From: Progne subis subis
Lineage: Eukaryota; Chordata; Aves; Passeriformes; Hirundinidae
Assembly (NCBI GenBank): GCA_022316685.1
Contig: JAKJHU010000057.1
Coordinates: 868,001 to 932,000, forward strand
Direction: 5' to 3'
DNA length: 64,000 bases
How positions within the stretch are numbered: position 1 is the first letter of the stretch; each line of letters opens with the position of its first letter. Positions 1-11,288 of this stretch are shown here, in pieces. Under the pieces are notes generated by a model. That model was not told the origin of the DNA. It saw nothing but the letters and a program-made list of their open reading frames with translations, and ran no database searches. The position numbers and the translations under genes were made by a program.

Positions 1-2688
1 GTGAAATGAAGTGTACAGAGCATAATCTTGCATTTTTCAGAGCAATTATGTGTCCACACATACAGGGTCTTCTGGTAAAAGGGAGTAGTTGTGCTGTAAT
101 TAACTAGATATTTGATGTCTTTGTCACTTCTTCAAAATAACTACAGAGAAAAAGAGGTTATGAGAGAAAGAATGAGCACAAGGTTGTTTTCAAAACAATG
201 AAAATTGTCACTTTCACTTATATGAGTGAAAATATTGGTGTAGCAAAAGATAAATGGATAAAGGCAATGAACTCTTACGGTGTTTACTCCTCTTTTAAGT
301 CTGTTATTGGATAAGCAAATACTTAACAGTAGCTGTGGATGCTATACACACAATAGACTTTTAGCAAGCGGCTAACATCTGCTGAAAGCCAGAAGTCCTC
401 TGAACCAGGAAACTTCAGAACCCTTCCTTAGGCTTGTGCTGGCCAACAGAGAACGTCTCCTCCTGCATTTCAAAATTAGTGTGTCAGGGATTACTTACAA
501 TCTCCAGAATGTAGGAGGGCAGCAGTTTTTAAAAAAGTAATCTAATTATATTAGTGAAATGTTTAAATTTTATTACCATCTGCGTTGTTACTCTACTATC
601 TGTTTGGTATCTGTTTTTGTGGCTGAAAAAAAGGCTGTACTACTTGTTAGTAATGCTAGACACCAAGCCGCAAAGGAGCTTGTCATTGTTTCTGAAGTGT
701 TGTGGAAAGCATTTTGGTTCTTTCTTCAGTAAAAGAAAACCAGAAATACAGATGCTTTTGGTTTGTTTTTTTTTTTTTCTCCTCACTTAAGAATCTGTGA
801 AGTACAAATTTGTTAAATATTTTCTCAAATGTAGGATACCGCCCAGTTTCAAATTACAAGAAGCGTTTTTGTTCTTTGTCTTGCTTCTGTGAAGCACTTG
901 GCCTTTTAAGTCCTTTGCTTCTGTTTTTTTCCAATACTAGAATATTGTGATGATGGAACAGTCATTCACGTAGGTTCCCTTTTTAGCAGAATAAGACTGT
1001 TTTGACAGGCATTGACAGGAGATAAGGACAGAATCCACGCCTTGCAACAGAATGTAGCAGAAAAAAAGATCATTGGATTGAGTTGCACTTTACAAGACAG
1101 TCTTCTGAATTGCATATTTAAGTATTAGTGCTGACGTACAAGCAGCATTTGAAATATTTCCTGTGTGAGTTCTTATCCTTTAGAGTTTGTAGTTTTTGAC
1201 ATTCTGCTTTTAGATTTGAGTGTGGACGTGCTTTTTAGTTACCACTCTGCATTTGAAAAGACATGTATGCTTACTGTTACAGCTAGTAAACACAAAAAAA
1301 AGAAACAATACACAGTTACGTGTTATTATTTCTTTATCATGGAATGGTAATGTGATTTAATGGAGCCTGGTCTTGCTCTTCTTGAATTAATGTTACAACT
1401 TGTAATTATGATGCAGGTGCTGGAGAGTGTCCACAGAAGGTGGAGCTGATGAAGGGTCTAGAGAGTGAGTCATAGCAGGACCAGCTGTGCCAGCTGAGGG
1501 GGCTCAGCCTGGGGAAAAGGAGGCTCTGGGGTGATCTTATCACTCCACAGCTCCCTGACAGGAGGTTGGAGCAAGGTCAGGCTCAGCCTCTTCTTAGAGA
1601 TAACAAGTGACAGTATGAGAAGAAATGGCTTCAGGCTATACCATACGAGGTTCAGATTGGGCAACAGGAGGAAATTCTTCATGGAAAGGGTTGTATTGGA
1701 ACAGGCTGCCCTGAGAGGTGGTAATCACTGTCCCTGGAGGTGTCTAGGAAACGACTGGATGTGGTCCTTAGTGCTCTGGTCTAGTTGACAAGGTGGTGAT
1801 TGGTTAAAGGCTGGACTAGTTGATCTTGGAGATCTTTTCCAACCTTTAATGATTCTATAACAGTATGAAGTTTTTAGCTGATTTCTGATACTGGTACCTG
1901 ATTTAGCCTCCTGTGTTAAAACTCAATGCTGCTGGATGGCCTCAGCTTGCTTTGTTGGGATGCAACTGGAAAGCACCCTGGGCCACACTGTCATATCACC
2001 AAATACCTAGAGGTCACATCGTGTTTGCCATTCCAAACCCTAAACCAAGCAGGAAGTTAAAGTTTGGTATCAAGTTGTAAAATAGAGGGATAATATGCTC
2101 CTATTGTACAGCTGACCCAGAATATAATGGGCCAGTGTAATTTTTATGCTCTACTGGAATATTTTAATGCAATATTATTTGTAGAAATGGAGAAAGTGTC
2201 AATATGTAAGTGTGAAATGTGAAGTTTTCACTGAAATATAGTAGGTAAAGGAGAACATAGCATAGTAGTTGGTGGCATTAGTCATTTATTTGTATCTTAC
2301 AAATAAGTTCCTACAATGTTAGAAAAATCTGCCTGAAAAATATATTTCAATGAGAATGGTTTTTCAGAGGTGTGTGATTTAACAACCTTCAACACAGGAT
2401 TCTGTGGTGGATAAATGAAAATTTAATTTTTCTCTAGAATGGAATACAGTGAAAACAGAAGAAAAATGCTGATCTTGCACCCAAAAAGAATGGGAGTGAA
2501 ATATCCATATAACACTAGTCTGGTTATAGAGTGGTTCTGGTCTTCAGATTGCACAGATTGTTTACTTCTGGTGTGTTAAAAGAATAATTTAATGTTTGCC
2601 TCTTTTATTTAACAGCCAAAGAGATGATTTTGATTTGCAGTTTAGGAATTAGACTAAACATTCTCTTTCACATTTTTGATCTCTCTAG
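1..2688 (+). other. PLEKHA3: PLEKHA3 intron 1 (3' part)
   Basis: Noncoding up to the exon 2 acceptor at 2687-2688. It holds the CR1 copy at 1416-1861 and otherwise AT-rich sequence without recognisable genes. Confidence 0.85.
1416..1861 (+). mobile_element. CR1 LINE, 5'-truncated 3' end
   Basis: The segment has the hallmarks of the 3' end of chicken-repeat-1 elements: an AACAGGCTGCCCTGAGAGG block near 1698, then GGACTAGTTGATCTTGGAGA near 1812 with TTCCAACC, and a terminal AATGATTCTATAA ending at 1860. It has diverged from the consensus and any open frame is a relic. The 5' edge is approximate. CR1 3' ends of this type are typical of birds and other sauropsids. Confidence 0.88.
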
Positions 2689-2805
2689 GTTGGCAGCCTC
2701 GGTGGTTCGTTTTAGACAATGGGATATTGTCATACTATGATTCCCAGGATGATGTTTGCAAAGGCAGCAAAGGAAGTATAAAGATGGCTGTGTGTGAAAT
2801 AAAAG
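2689..2805 (+). CDS. PLEKHA3: PLEKHA3 exon 2 (PH domain, first strands)
   Basis: 117 bp, entered after CTCTCTAG and left at AAAAG|GTAAGA. It begins with the last two bases of a Gly codon, followed by [11 protein letters not shown], the classic second strand of a PH domain. It ends one base into a Val codon that exon 3 completes. Confidence 0.95.
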
Positions 2806-5800
2806 GTAAGAATTAATAGATTACTGCTTGAGAAAAATTTAGCTGCCATGGAAATAGAAAAGATCACCAATCATACATTTTTGCATCACATGTTTTTCCT
2901 TCTCTATTTTTGTTTACCTGTAGTCCCATGTGTCAGGTTCATAGTTCACAAATAGTAATGAATGTGAATAGAGTTCTGTTTTGAGATTTAGAACAAACCA
3001 TTTATTACTTTTTGGTTTTAATAGTTATGTGCACGTGGTTCATGCTTGAAGTTAAGTCAGCTGTCTGTTTAGTTCTACTGCTTTTTCCTCTTACAACCAG
3101 GGATAGAGACTCAGTCATGAAAGCCAGTTTTCCAGAAGTACAGCAGCAGTGATCCAAAAGTGGAGTATCTTAAAAGCCAGAAGTGTTTAGTCTTTTGGTT
3201 TCCTGAGTAATTTTTACTTTTGTCACTGTTAGCAGCTGCATACATGCACAGGTGATGGGAGGATTTGAGACAGTAAGTGAACTGTTTGTTCTGAAGTCAG
3301 AGTTTAGTCTTCAGTGTACTCCTATCTGTAGGCAGCCTCCTTGGCTAATAGCAAAGTGTTTTTTACGTTCCTGTTGCTGTTAACTATGACTTTTTTCCAG
3401 ATCCTCACAGGTGACTGAGCTTGTGATGCGGGTTTTTCCATATTAATAAGTGGAACTTATTTTACATGGGCCATCAAGTATTTTTGATGTGGTAACTCCT
3501 TTTTGTTAGTTTCTTTAGTGTAGATGAAATCAGTAATGTAAAGAGGGGAGGATCACTTCTTAATTTTTTTTTTTTTCTCATTCCAGTTGATTTTGCTTGT
3601 TACCTTGTTCTTTTGGTGAAGGATAGCGGGGAGAAAGGTTGAGCAGCTTTGGGCTTTTCCTTACTTAGCAGTGGTGCATTGTGATTTACTGTATTACTGT
3701 GGGATTATCATAAGCATTTTAAAACACTTTGAGCAATATTTAATAAATGATTGTTACTGAGTTGAGATTGTTACCGTTTCAATTTTTTTTTCCTCTTCTA
3801 TCACAAGTTCATGCAACAGATAACACAAGAATGGAGCTAATAATCCCAGGGGAGCAGCATTTCTATATGAAAGCAGTTAATGCAGCTGAAAGGCAAAGAT
3901 GGCTGGTAGCACTGGGGAGTGCAAAAGCCTGTTTAGCAGATACCAGAACAAAAAAAGAAAAAGGTATGTGTGTAACTTAGAGTAGATCACTTTTTCAGGT
4001 AATCATAATGCAAATATTGTGGTACAAAGCCAGTGTTCTTGTATTTTAATATTAATTGTAATTCTTTCTAGTCATCTCTATGGTAAATTCACCCTCAGTA
4101 TTAGAGTTAGAAGTCACCTGCATTGACCTCTTATATCTTAAGAAGTTGAAATACCAGCAAGGTGTTGTTGTCACTAGAATTAACATATTGTTTGTGGCTG
4201 TTGTGAAGACATTTCATTTCTGCTGTTACAGTAACTCTTTATAGTAATTATTTTTTTCCCCATAATATTTCTTGGATGGCTTAATGTAACCGTTTCCAGT
4301 GTTACATATCACTGGATAAGTTTTATCCAGTGACTTTTTTCAACATTACACGGCAGCTAAGAAAAATTTTAACTTTATTTTTCCAGATAATGTGCCTATT
4401 TCATAATAATAATTACCATCAGTTATCCAAAAGTATTCTCTGTTTCAAGTATAATTCTTGATTCATTGCAGAATCTAGTTTTCCTCAAAATTAAGTGGAA
4501 GTTTAAGTGGATTTTTAAATTCATATTTAAATGAAAAGTGCTTAAAATTACAATATGTATGTACATTGTGTACAATAAATTGATATTTCCATTTTTTCCT
4601 TAGAAATAAGTGAGACCAGTGAATCTCTTAAAACCAAAATGTCCGAACTTCGTCTCTACTGTGATCTTTTAATGCAGCAAGTTCATACAATACAAGAATT
4701 TGTCCACCATGATGAGACTCGCTCTCCTCCCAGCATTGAGGTGCACAATTCTACAATTTCTTTTAATTTAATTATATAATACACCTCAAGTTACTGTTGA
4801 TAATTTAAGCCTTATTAATCTCCCAAATATTGGGAGACTTAATGTCAATTTTTGAATGCTTGTGTGTAGATGTACTAATAGTGATTTTCTGTGTGTAAAG
4901 TACGTGGATGGTTTAACTGTAATTGTGCCAGGTGTTAAGAACCAATTGTGTTTCTGAGCCATTTGGTTGAAAGGCCAGAAGAGCTATCATATGAGCAGTA
5001 CAATATTTTGTCTCGTTTTGCATCTCTGTTCATGTAGTTGAAGTCTTAGTTTGTCCATTCTTACTTCCTTATGTTGGAGGGTATTCTGTTTTTTTATCAA
5101 TGAAAGCTAGTGTTCCAGGCGTTAGAAACAGGCAGTGTGAATATGCACAAGTACAATACTAGAATGTATTCCTGCTTTTAAATGAAAAGACTGGAAATTA
5201 TGAATGACTTCATTCTTTACACTCTTGAGGAGCATGTGAACAATGTTGGTGGTCCTTTAGTGCAAAGCTGGGGCTGATGCTTATTCATAACAGAGCAAGT
5301 TTTCAGTTTAGGGAGGTGAAATGGACCTGCAGCTCCTTGATGCAGAGTGATAAAACTGTTCACACCTTCTGCTGCAATTCATTTCACTGAATGATCTTCT
5401 GATACCAGTTAGTCACTCTGAGACAAGCTTTGCAGTAAGGCATTGTTGACCGGTACCCTAAAGAAACTCAGATGTTAGAAAGAAAGAAATTGCAATGCTG
5501 TCACATTTGTTTTCTTAAATTGGCCTTATGGTAGAGGTGTACATTTGATTAAAAAAATGGGAAACGTTATTTTTTAGTGATAATGAGGGAGATTAGTGTG
5601 TCTGGGAGAGATGGTAGAGGAAAGTTGTATTTGCATATTTTAATTTTTTTTTTGCTTATGCTTTCATTTATTTTCAGAATATGAATGAAGCCTCTTCCTT
5701 GCTTAGTGCCACATGTAATACATTTATCACAACACTTGAAGAATGTGTGAAGATCGCTAATGCCAAGTTTAAGCCAGAAATGTTCCAGCTGCCTCACCCT

Positions 5801-8561
5801 GATCCCTTGGTTTCTCCTGTGTCACCATCACCTATTCAAATGGTTTAGACATTTTGAAATACTAACTTTTCTAAGTGTCATGCTGGTGGTTGGACTGGGG
5901 GGAGGAGTGGCAGAGTGCTATGCTATTGTTATATGCTATGATGTCAACAGTTGAAATCCTGACTGTGTTATAAATCAGTACTGGTCCCAAATATAAATCA
6001 GTTTTTTATTCTCAGTCTTTCTTTGCTAGCCTTTACATCATGATGATGACGATCATCATCGTTAATTTATCATACGAGTTCAGGCCTTGTAATGAGGTAT
6101 CTCATAAATGAATGAGGTTTAACTTCTCTGCAGTTCAATTGTTTGGGTTTTTTAGAGTGCTGACTGTACAGTGATCATAAAAATTACATAACTTCAACTT
6201 CTGTTTAAGTGCTTTATGACTTGAAGCACTTGAGTAAGATAGCATGTGTTTCAGTGTATGTATTCAAGATGTTTGTATTAATATATCATTCCCTTATTTA
6301 ACAAAAATGTATATAATGATAAAGAAATTATTTCTGTAACTATTCACTATTGATTAATTCCCTTAGAATGACAGTTTATGGGGAATTAAATGCTTTCTCA
6401 GTTCTGTGTGTGTATTCCAAGATGAACTGTATTCTGCAATTTTGTTGTGGGATTCTCTTTTCATATGGATCTTCATCTCTTTATCTTCAAGCACTTTACT
6501 TACAAAGCTGATCATTCTGATTTAAAATAATAACTTTCTCTGATATGCATAGAGACTTGATAGTGATAGCAGAGAAACCATAAGGAATCAAGAGGCATAA
6601 TTAGGCTTTATTGTGTAATGAGGAATTTAAACTTCCATTTGGTAAAGGAAAAATGTCTTGATACTTCTGTATATCATAGCAATTAACAATGGCTCCTTGA
6701 GGTGCTTTGGTGCAAGAGGGAATGAATTCCACAGATAGGAGGTAGCATCTTTTTGTTGTAAACTAATTCCTGTGTGAATGTTCAAAAACTTTTAATATTG
6801 ATGGCAGTCTATCTGCTTTCATATGGTTAAATCAGATTTTTAAATGAGAGTGGTTGCTTTTTATAAAAAGAAATATTGCCATCTCTTTGTAAAGACTGTA
6901 AATAAAGTAAAAAATAACGTAGATATCCATATCATTCTTCTGAGAAACTTTATCTGGCTTAAACATGACATTTTTGGTGTTGTTTGTTCTTTGGATTTTT
7001 TTTTTCCCCCTAGATGAAGCGTTCCATTAGCCACCCTGGTCCTTGCTATTCAGAAAGGTAATTTTCTGTTTCCTTAAGTTTTTTTCTTGTGTCTCAGAAG
7101 ACCTCCCTGAATTTGTTAGCATTAAAATCAAACTGTGAGAAGAACGATGTGCTTGGGAAAAAAAATTAAAAATCATAAATTGATCTAATTTTGAAAACAA
7201 AAGGTGCAGATTATCAGCTATCAGTGGCAGGTGCTATTTTTAATACAGTACCAGAATTTTGTCATGCTAGAAACTTTATGCAAATGGCTTGCTTTGACAA
7301 GTTCGTGAAATTAGAGTTTGAAACACTAACATTGTTTTTCAGTCAGTATTTCAGATTCTTAAATTATTTCTTTCATTTTTATTTCCAGTTTCAGGCTTTG
7401 CAATTGTGAACTTAAGATTGTTGACTGTGCTGTTTTTAGCCTGCTGTAGTAGACTAGTACAGTAAAAAGCAGTGATACTCACAATTTAATCTAAGCACCA
7501 AAGTTATTTCAAATTTAAAGTATATAAAATTTCTGTGGGTTGTTACAGATTTTGCTTGCTAATTAATTTCCTTTGTAGGATTAATCACTCTGCAAAAGAA
7601 CCGGGTTCATCTCTTCATCGATTTGCTCAGAGGCGCAGAAGAACTTACTCGGATACAGAATCTTACAGCGATACACTTTCTGAAGATTCTCAGAGTAAGT
7701 TTGAAAGGGATGGAGTTTTCTTAGTATCTTTCGCTACAATTTATTTCCCTATTTAGAGCAGCTGTTCTGGCACTGATATCAGCATGAGGAAAAAAGTTTT
7801 ATTTATAAGATTCTTGTATTATAAATCAGAGCACTTGTATAGTTTGTTACCTGGTTGACTTGTGCTGGTTTCCATCCATATTACTAATGATCTTGCAGCT
7901 GGAGTAGTTATATTGAAATCAGTGGGACTACTGGCAAGATAAAATTAAGATATACCCAGAAAAGGGATATTTTTCCTAATAGACTCTCACACAAATGATT
8001 GTCTGGTAAGTGATGTGGAGTATTGCTGTTTGCCACCTCTTTATTGTCACAGAAGAAAATTTCTTTTTTTGACTTCTGTGTGTCACAGGGGTAGTTTTCA
8101 CCCAGTGCATTGTGGAAAGGTTGTTCATTTCAGTGGCTTCTTGCCTTTTGTAGAGAACAGCACTGCTCTGAAGACACACGGCCTTTCTAGTAATAAAGAT
8201 CATGATCAGAATTTAGTCCCTCCTGATAGCTGGGCTGACTTAGTAGCCAGTTCTTCTGTGGTTTTTCCTTCTGAATCTTGCTGGCATTTTTACTCCATTA
8301 TAAATCCTCTCAAGCAGACTTTGACTAGTTCTTCTGATTGTTTATATATAGGAAACACTTTGCAAATACAATACTTGACAGAGTGGATAATTTTAGGGAT
8401 TGAAAATTAAATATTTAATTGATCTCTTTATAGGATCTGCTCATTGTTCTAGAAGTGCTGTCAATGGAGATCTGGTATCATCAACCATTCCTGAAGAGAG
8501 TAAATCAGTGTCAAAGGAAAGATCTGATCTGGAAGAGACTCTTTCATCCTTTTCCTCTTGA
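2689..8561 (+). CDS. PLEKHA3: PLEKHA3 (FAPP1), exons 2-8, 3' part of the gene
   Basis: Seven exons join in frame: 2689-2805, 3808-3963, 4604-4740, 5678-5842, 7014-7057, 7579-7694 and 8434-8561, ending in TGA at 8559-8561. They give about 286 residues; with the roughly 14 residues of the missing first exon this matches the 300-residue mammalian protein. The N-terminal part is most of a PH domain ([15 protein letters not shown], then QRWLVALG in the C-terminal helix). The middle is helical, and the C-terminal tail is Ser-rich with a basic QRRRRTYSD motif. The family protein binds phosphatidylinositol 4-phosphate and Arf1 at the trans-Golgi and acts in Golgi-to-surface transport and at ER-Golgi contacts through VAP. 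The sequence shows the PH fold and tail; the cellular role is family knowledge. All splice sites are GT-AG. The promoter and exon 1 lie left of the window. Confidence 0.96.
2806..3807 (+). other. PLEKHA3: PLEKHA3 intron 2
   Basis: About 1 kb, noncoding, with a T-rich tract near 3560 and a pyrimidine-rich acceptor region before 3807. Nothing else recognised. Confidence 0.85.
3808..3963 (+). CDS. PLEKHA3: PLEKHA3 exon 3 (PH domain, C-terminal helix)
   Basis: 156 bp, acceptor ATCACAAG, donor AAAAAG|GTATGT. It encodes the remaining PH strands and the C-terminal helix with the invariant Trp (RQRWLVALG), then a Lys-rich linker (TRTKKEK). Confidence 0.95.
3964..4603 (+). other. PLEKHA3: PLEKHA3 intron 3
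   Basis: 640 bp of AT-rich noncoding sequence. I see no gene or repeat family. Confidence 0.85.
4604..4740 (+). CDS. PLEKHA3: PLEKHA3 exon 4 (helical middle region)
   Basis: 137 bp, acceptor TTTTCCTTAG, donor GAG|GTGCAC. It encodes [15 protein letters not shown] and a helical stretch ending [12 protein letters not shown]. The acidic Ser/Thr-rich start is a plausible FFAT-like VAP-binding site; that is inference from what is known of FAPP1. Confidence 0.94.
4741..5677 (+). other. PLEKHA3: PLEKHA3 intron 4
   Basis: 937 bp, noncoding, nothing recognised beyond the splice signals. Confidence 0.85.
5678..5842 (+). CDS. PLEKHA3: PLEKHA3 exon 5
   Basis: 165 bp, exactly 55 codons, with phase 0 at both ends. 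Acceptor TTATTTTCAG, donor CAAATG|GTTTAG. It encodes [14 protein letters not shown] and, near its end, a Pro-rich segment ([10 protein letters not shown]). Confidence 0.94.
5843..7013 (+). other. PLEKHA3: PLEKHA3 intron 5
   Basis: 1,171 bp, noncoding. It contains a small triplet hairpin (arms 6042-6048 and 6054-6060, loop of 5) and a T/C tract at the acceptor. Confidence 0.85.
7014..7057 (+). CDS. PLEKHA3: PLEKHA3 exon 6 (small exon)
   Basis: 44 bp, acceptor TTCCCCCTAG after a long pyrimidine tract, donor GAAAG|GTAATT. It encodes [14 protein letters not shown] plus two bases of an Arg codon. At 44 bp it is not a multiple of three, so skipping it would shift the frame. Confidence 0.92.
7058..7578 (+). 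other. PLEKHA3: PLEKHA3 intron 6
   Basis: 521 bp, noncoding, nothing recognised. Confidence 0.85.
7579..7694 (+). CDS. PLEKHA3: PLEKHA3 exon 7 (basic, Ser-rich tail)
   Basis: 116 bp, acceptor TCCTTTGTAG, donor TCAGA|GTAAGT. It encodes the [11 protein letters not shown] motif and following Ser/Asp/Glu-rich residues, which read as a phosphorylation-prone tail. Confidence 0.94.
7695..8433 (+). other. PLEKHA3: PLEKHA3 intron 7
   Basis: 739 bp. An open frame of about 130 codons on the + strand near 8015-8410 has no recognisable composition or homology and starts in the intron; I treat it as chance. Confidence 0.8.
8434..8561 (+). CDS. PLEKHA3: PLEKHA3 exon 8, coding part with stop
   Basis: The acceptor is TCTTTATAG. 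Forty-one codons, ending LSSFSS, are followed by TGA at 8559-8561. The C-terminal ending agrees with the mammalian protein. The same exon continues as 3'UTR. Confidence 0.95.
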
Positions 8562-11263
8562 AGCAACTGAAAGTATTAAATTTTCTATAAATAATGCTAT
8601 GCAAAAGCTGCTGTAATTATACTGTTGTTATAGGAAGTAGTTATTTCCCTTTTTAGAAGGATTTCTCTGCACTTTATAGAATAACATAAATACTATCTTG
8701 GAAGTGTATTTTATCTTTATATAGTTTATTTGCAAGAGTATTTTCCTAATATTTCACAGTTTGAATGTGCATTTTTTGGAACAAATGATGGCTTTAACAG
8801 ATAAACATCCACATTTGTAAATGCAGCTCTTTTTAAAAAGAGTGGAGGTCTGACCGATAACGTTAGTAACAAGCATTATAAACTTCAGCAAAACATTTTC
8901 ATTTTTTTGGAGAAAATGCAACTTGTGCCATGGGCCTCTTGGTCATTTGTACCAGGTCATCAACCTGGAGCTGTGATTAGCCCTACAATGGCTTTTTTTT
9001 TTGCCAGTGTAAGGGCTGTAGGAATGGGCACAAATGGTTCTGCTCCAGCAGCTTGACGGTAATTGACATTGCTGCCTTTAAAAACACAAGGATATACATA
9101 ATCCAGTCCTTATTTTTAGGCAATGGAAGTAGAAATATTTAGTGTATTTTTCTAAACAAATGTATAAAAATAACTTAATATGAAGTATTTGTACCAAACA
9201 TGGGATATTTAATAGTTTTTATTTATTTATTCTTTTTTGCATCAAAAATTTCTACCTACTTTCACTACTAAAGGTCTAAAGATCTACTAAAAGCTTCAAA
9301 ATGTGCATAAATTGTTTCTGGGGTGTGTAGAATCACAAATAATTAATACAGTGCTGTTGAGATTTACTCTGCTTACTTAAGATGTGTTTTTAGCAAAGTA
9401 TGATAAAAACAAGAGCTGAAATGTTAGACTGTTCTAAGCTGCTGTTATAATGAATATTTGTATCTATACATGTTTTATTTATGACATATTTGTACAAAAT
9501 GGAGCATCTGTTTTTGCAACTCCTTTTTATCATTTGAGGATGGTATACAGCAGAAGATGGATTCTGCTCTCAGTTACATCAGTGTAAATTTGCATTAACT
9601 GTAAGTGAGGTCAGAGTCTGAATCTCTTAATGAGAAATATAGTATAATAGTGCCTACTAGCACCTTGGTCAAGAAGGTTGTTAATGTTAGCATTGTAAAT
9701 TTTGGGGACTTTTTGGGTGTTTGTTTAGGGATGAACTTGGTCTATAAAGTCTTAGCTGTAGAGCACTTTAAGCAAGCCATTTGCTGTTCTTGATTTACAC
9801 AATTGATAAATAAATGTACAGGGTTTTTTGTACTCAAGCACATACCAAAATCTGTTTTTATACTCAGATCTTTAATTTGGTTTAACTAGTCTTCCTTTTG
9901 TGTATATAAATAATTTGAAGCAGGCTGGAAAGAACAGACAGGAATGGGAGCTTTCCTTATAAATTTTTGGAATGTTGATTTATCTAAATCAGAATAGGTC
10001 CAAATGTTGAGGAAAAACAAGAACTGTTGGCCTTATATAAAATGCCAGTTTATAAACCATTATGTCAGGTTCAAGTAGAAATGGAATGGTTTGTAGAAGG
10101 GGTTTGTGGATACCAGCTCAGAACTGTCATTTGTGCTCAGTTCTGTCAGTTTTCATGCAAACTGGCATATGCATATCAGCCACACACGCATGTACATTTT
10201 TTTCTGAATGTTTGCTTTAATGTATTCTGTATGACATGACAATTGTAAAAATAAGTATTAAAGAAGATGTTCAGAGCAGTAAACTACATACTCCAGTGAG
10301 AGTGTTGTCTTGAATAACACACCGTCAGAGGTGCTTTTTGGAATTTCGCTGAGGTTTCTGCCAGCTTCTGCAGTGTCAATTACATGTCACAATGACATAT
10401 ACCTTTTTCTGCTTTCAACTACTATAAAGAAAAGGGGTTGGACTCTATGTTGTGCAAAAACCAAGCGAGGCTGATCAGTGAATGCAGTAGTACGTAATAA
10501 TTTTAAATACTACTACAAGACAAAAGTTGTTGCGATTGGATCCAAGCACAAAATTTACATGTAATTGCTTCAGTACTGTTTTGGGTTTTTCTAAGTCTGC
10601 AAAGCCATCATTTAAGCTTTATGTATATATGTGTGATACGTTTCTATTAAATCAGCCTTTTTATTGATACCTGTGCCAAAAATCCTAAATTATATTTCAG
10701 TGAAATTAGTGAAGGTGATATGCTGGCATACTTTTGGTAACTGGGGTTAAGAAATAATTTTCTGAAAATCATCTGGCTGAATCACAATGTTTCATGCATA
10801 GTAAGACACAAAAATACCTGGCTGCTCTTACATATTTAATTTCCAAATTTATGGGAGAACTTATCAGAAATGTCTGACTGTATCATTCTTTCTAGTGCAG
10901 AATGAGAGCTGAACCTCAACAGAAATAAGTAGTTGGTACTTCTAGTTTTAATCTCATGTGTTTCTGAAGAGATCAATCTGAGACCAGTTCAAAGTTCTAA
11001 ATAGTATTCATCATTTAATATAAGCATGGGACATATATTTAGGTGAAAAGAGGTAACTTCAGTTAGATGTCTGAAGTTTCTAACATCAAATAATTAGAAA
11101 TAAAATACTTAGAAATTACCATCTTCCACTATAATTTATGGTAAGGCATTCAGCGATTTGGAGAGCTGTGAATACTGGGATTACAATGCTCAGGGGCTTT
11201 AAAGTACTGTAAATTAATGTTTGTATGTCTTTCAACTTAGTAATTCAGCCTCACTTTTTAAGC

Positions 11264-11288
11264 TTTTTTTTTTTTTTTTTTTTTTTTT
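11264..11288. repeat. T25 homopolymer
   Basis: An uninterrupted run of 25 T in the PLEKHA3 3' flank, possibly the poly(A) tail of an old reverse-oriented retroposed copy; I see no recognisable body next to it. Confidence 0.85.

Noticed and set aside
6037..6062. Triplet hairpin GATGATG/CATCATC with a five-base loop
   Set aside because: A seven-base stem in intronic low-complexity DNA is expected by chance; no sign of a structured RNA.
8015..8410. A 131-codon + strand frame in PLEKHA3 intron 7
   Set aside because: No recognisable domain, no continuity with the neighbouring exons and clear splice sites on either side; chance open frame.
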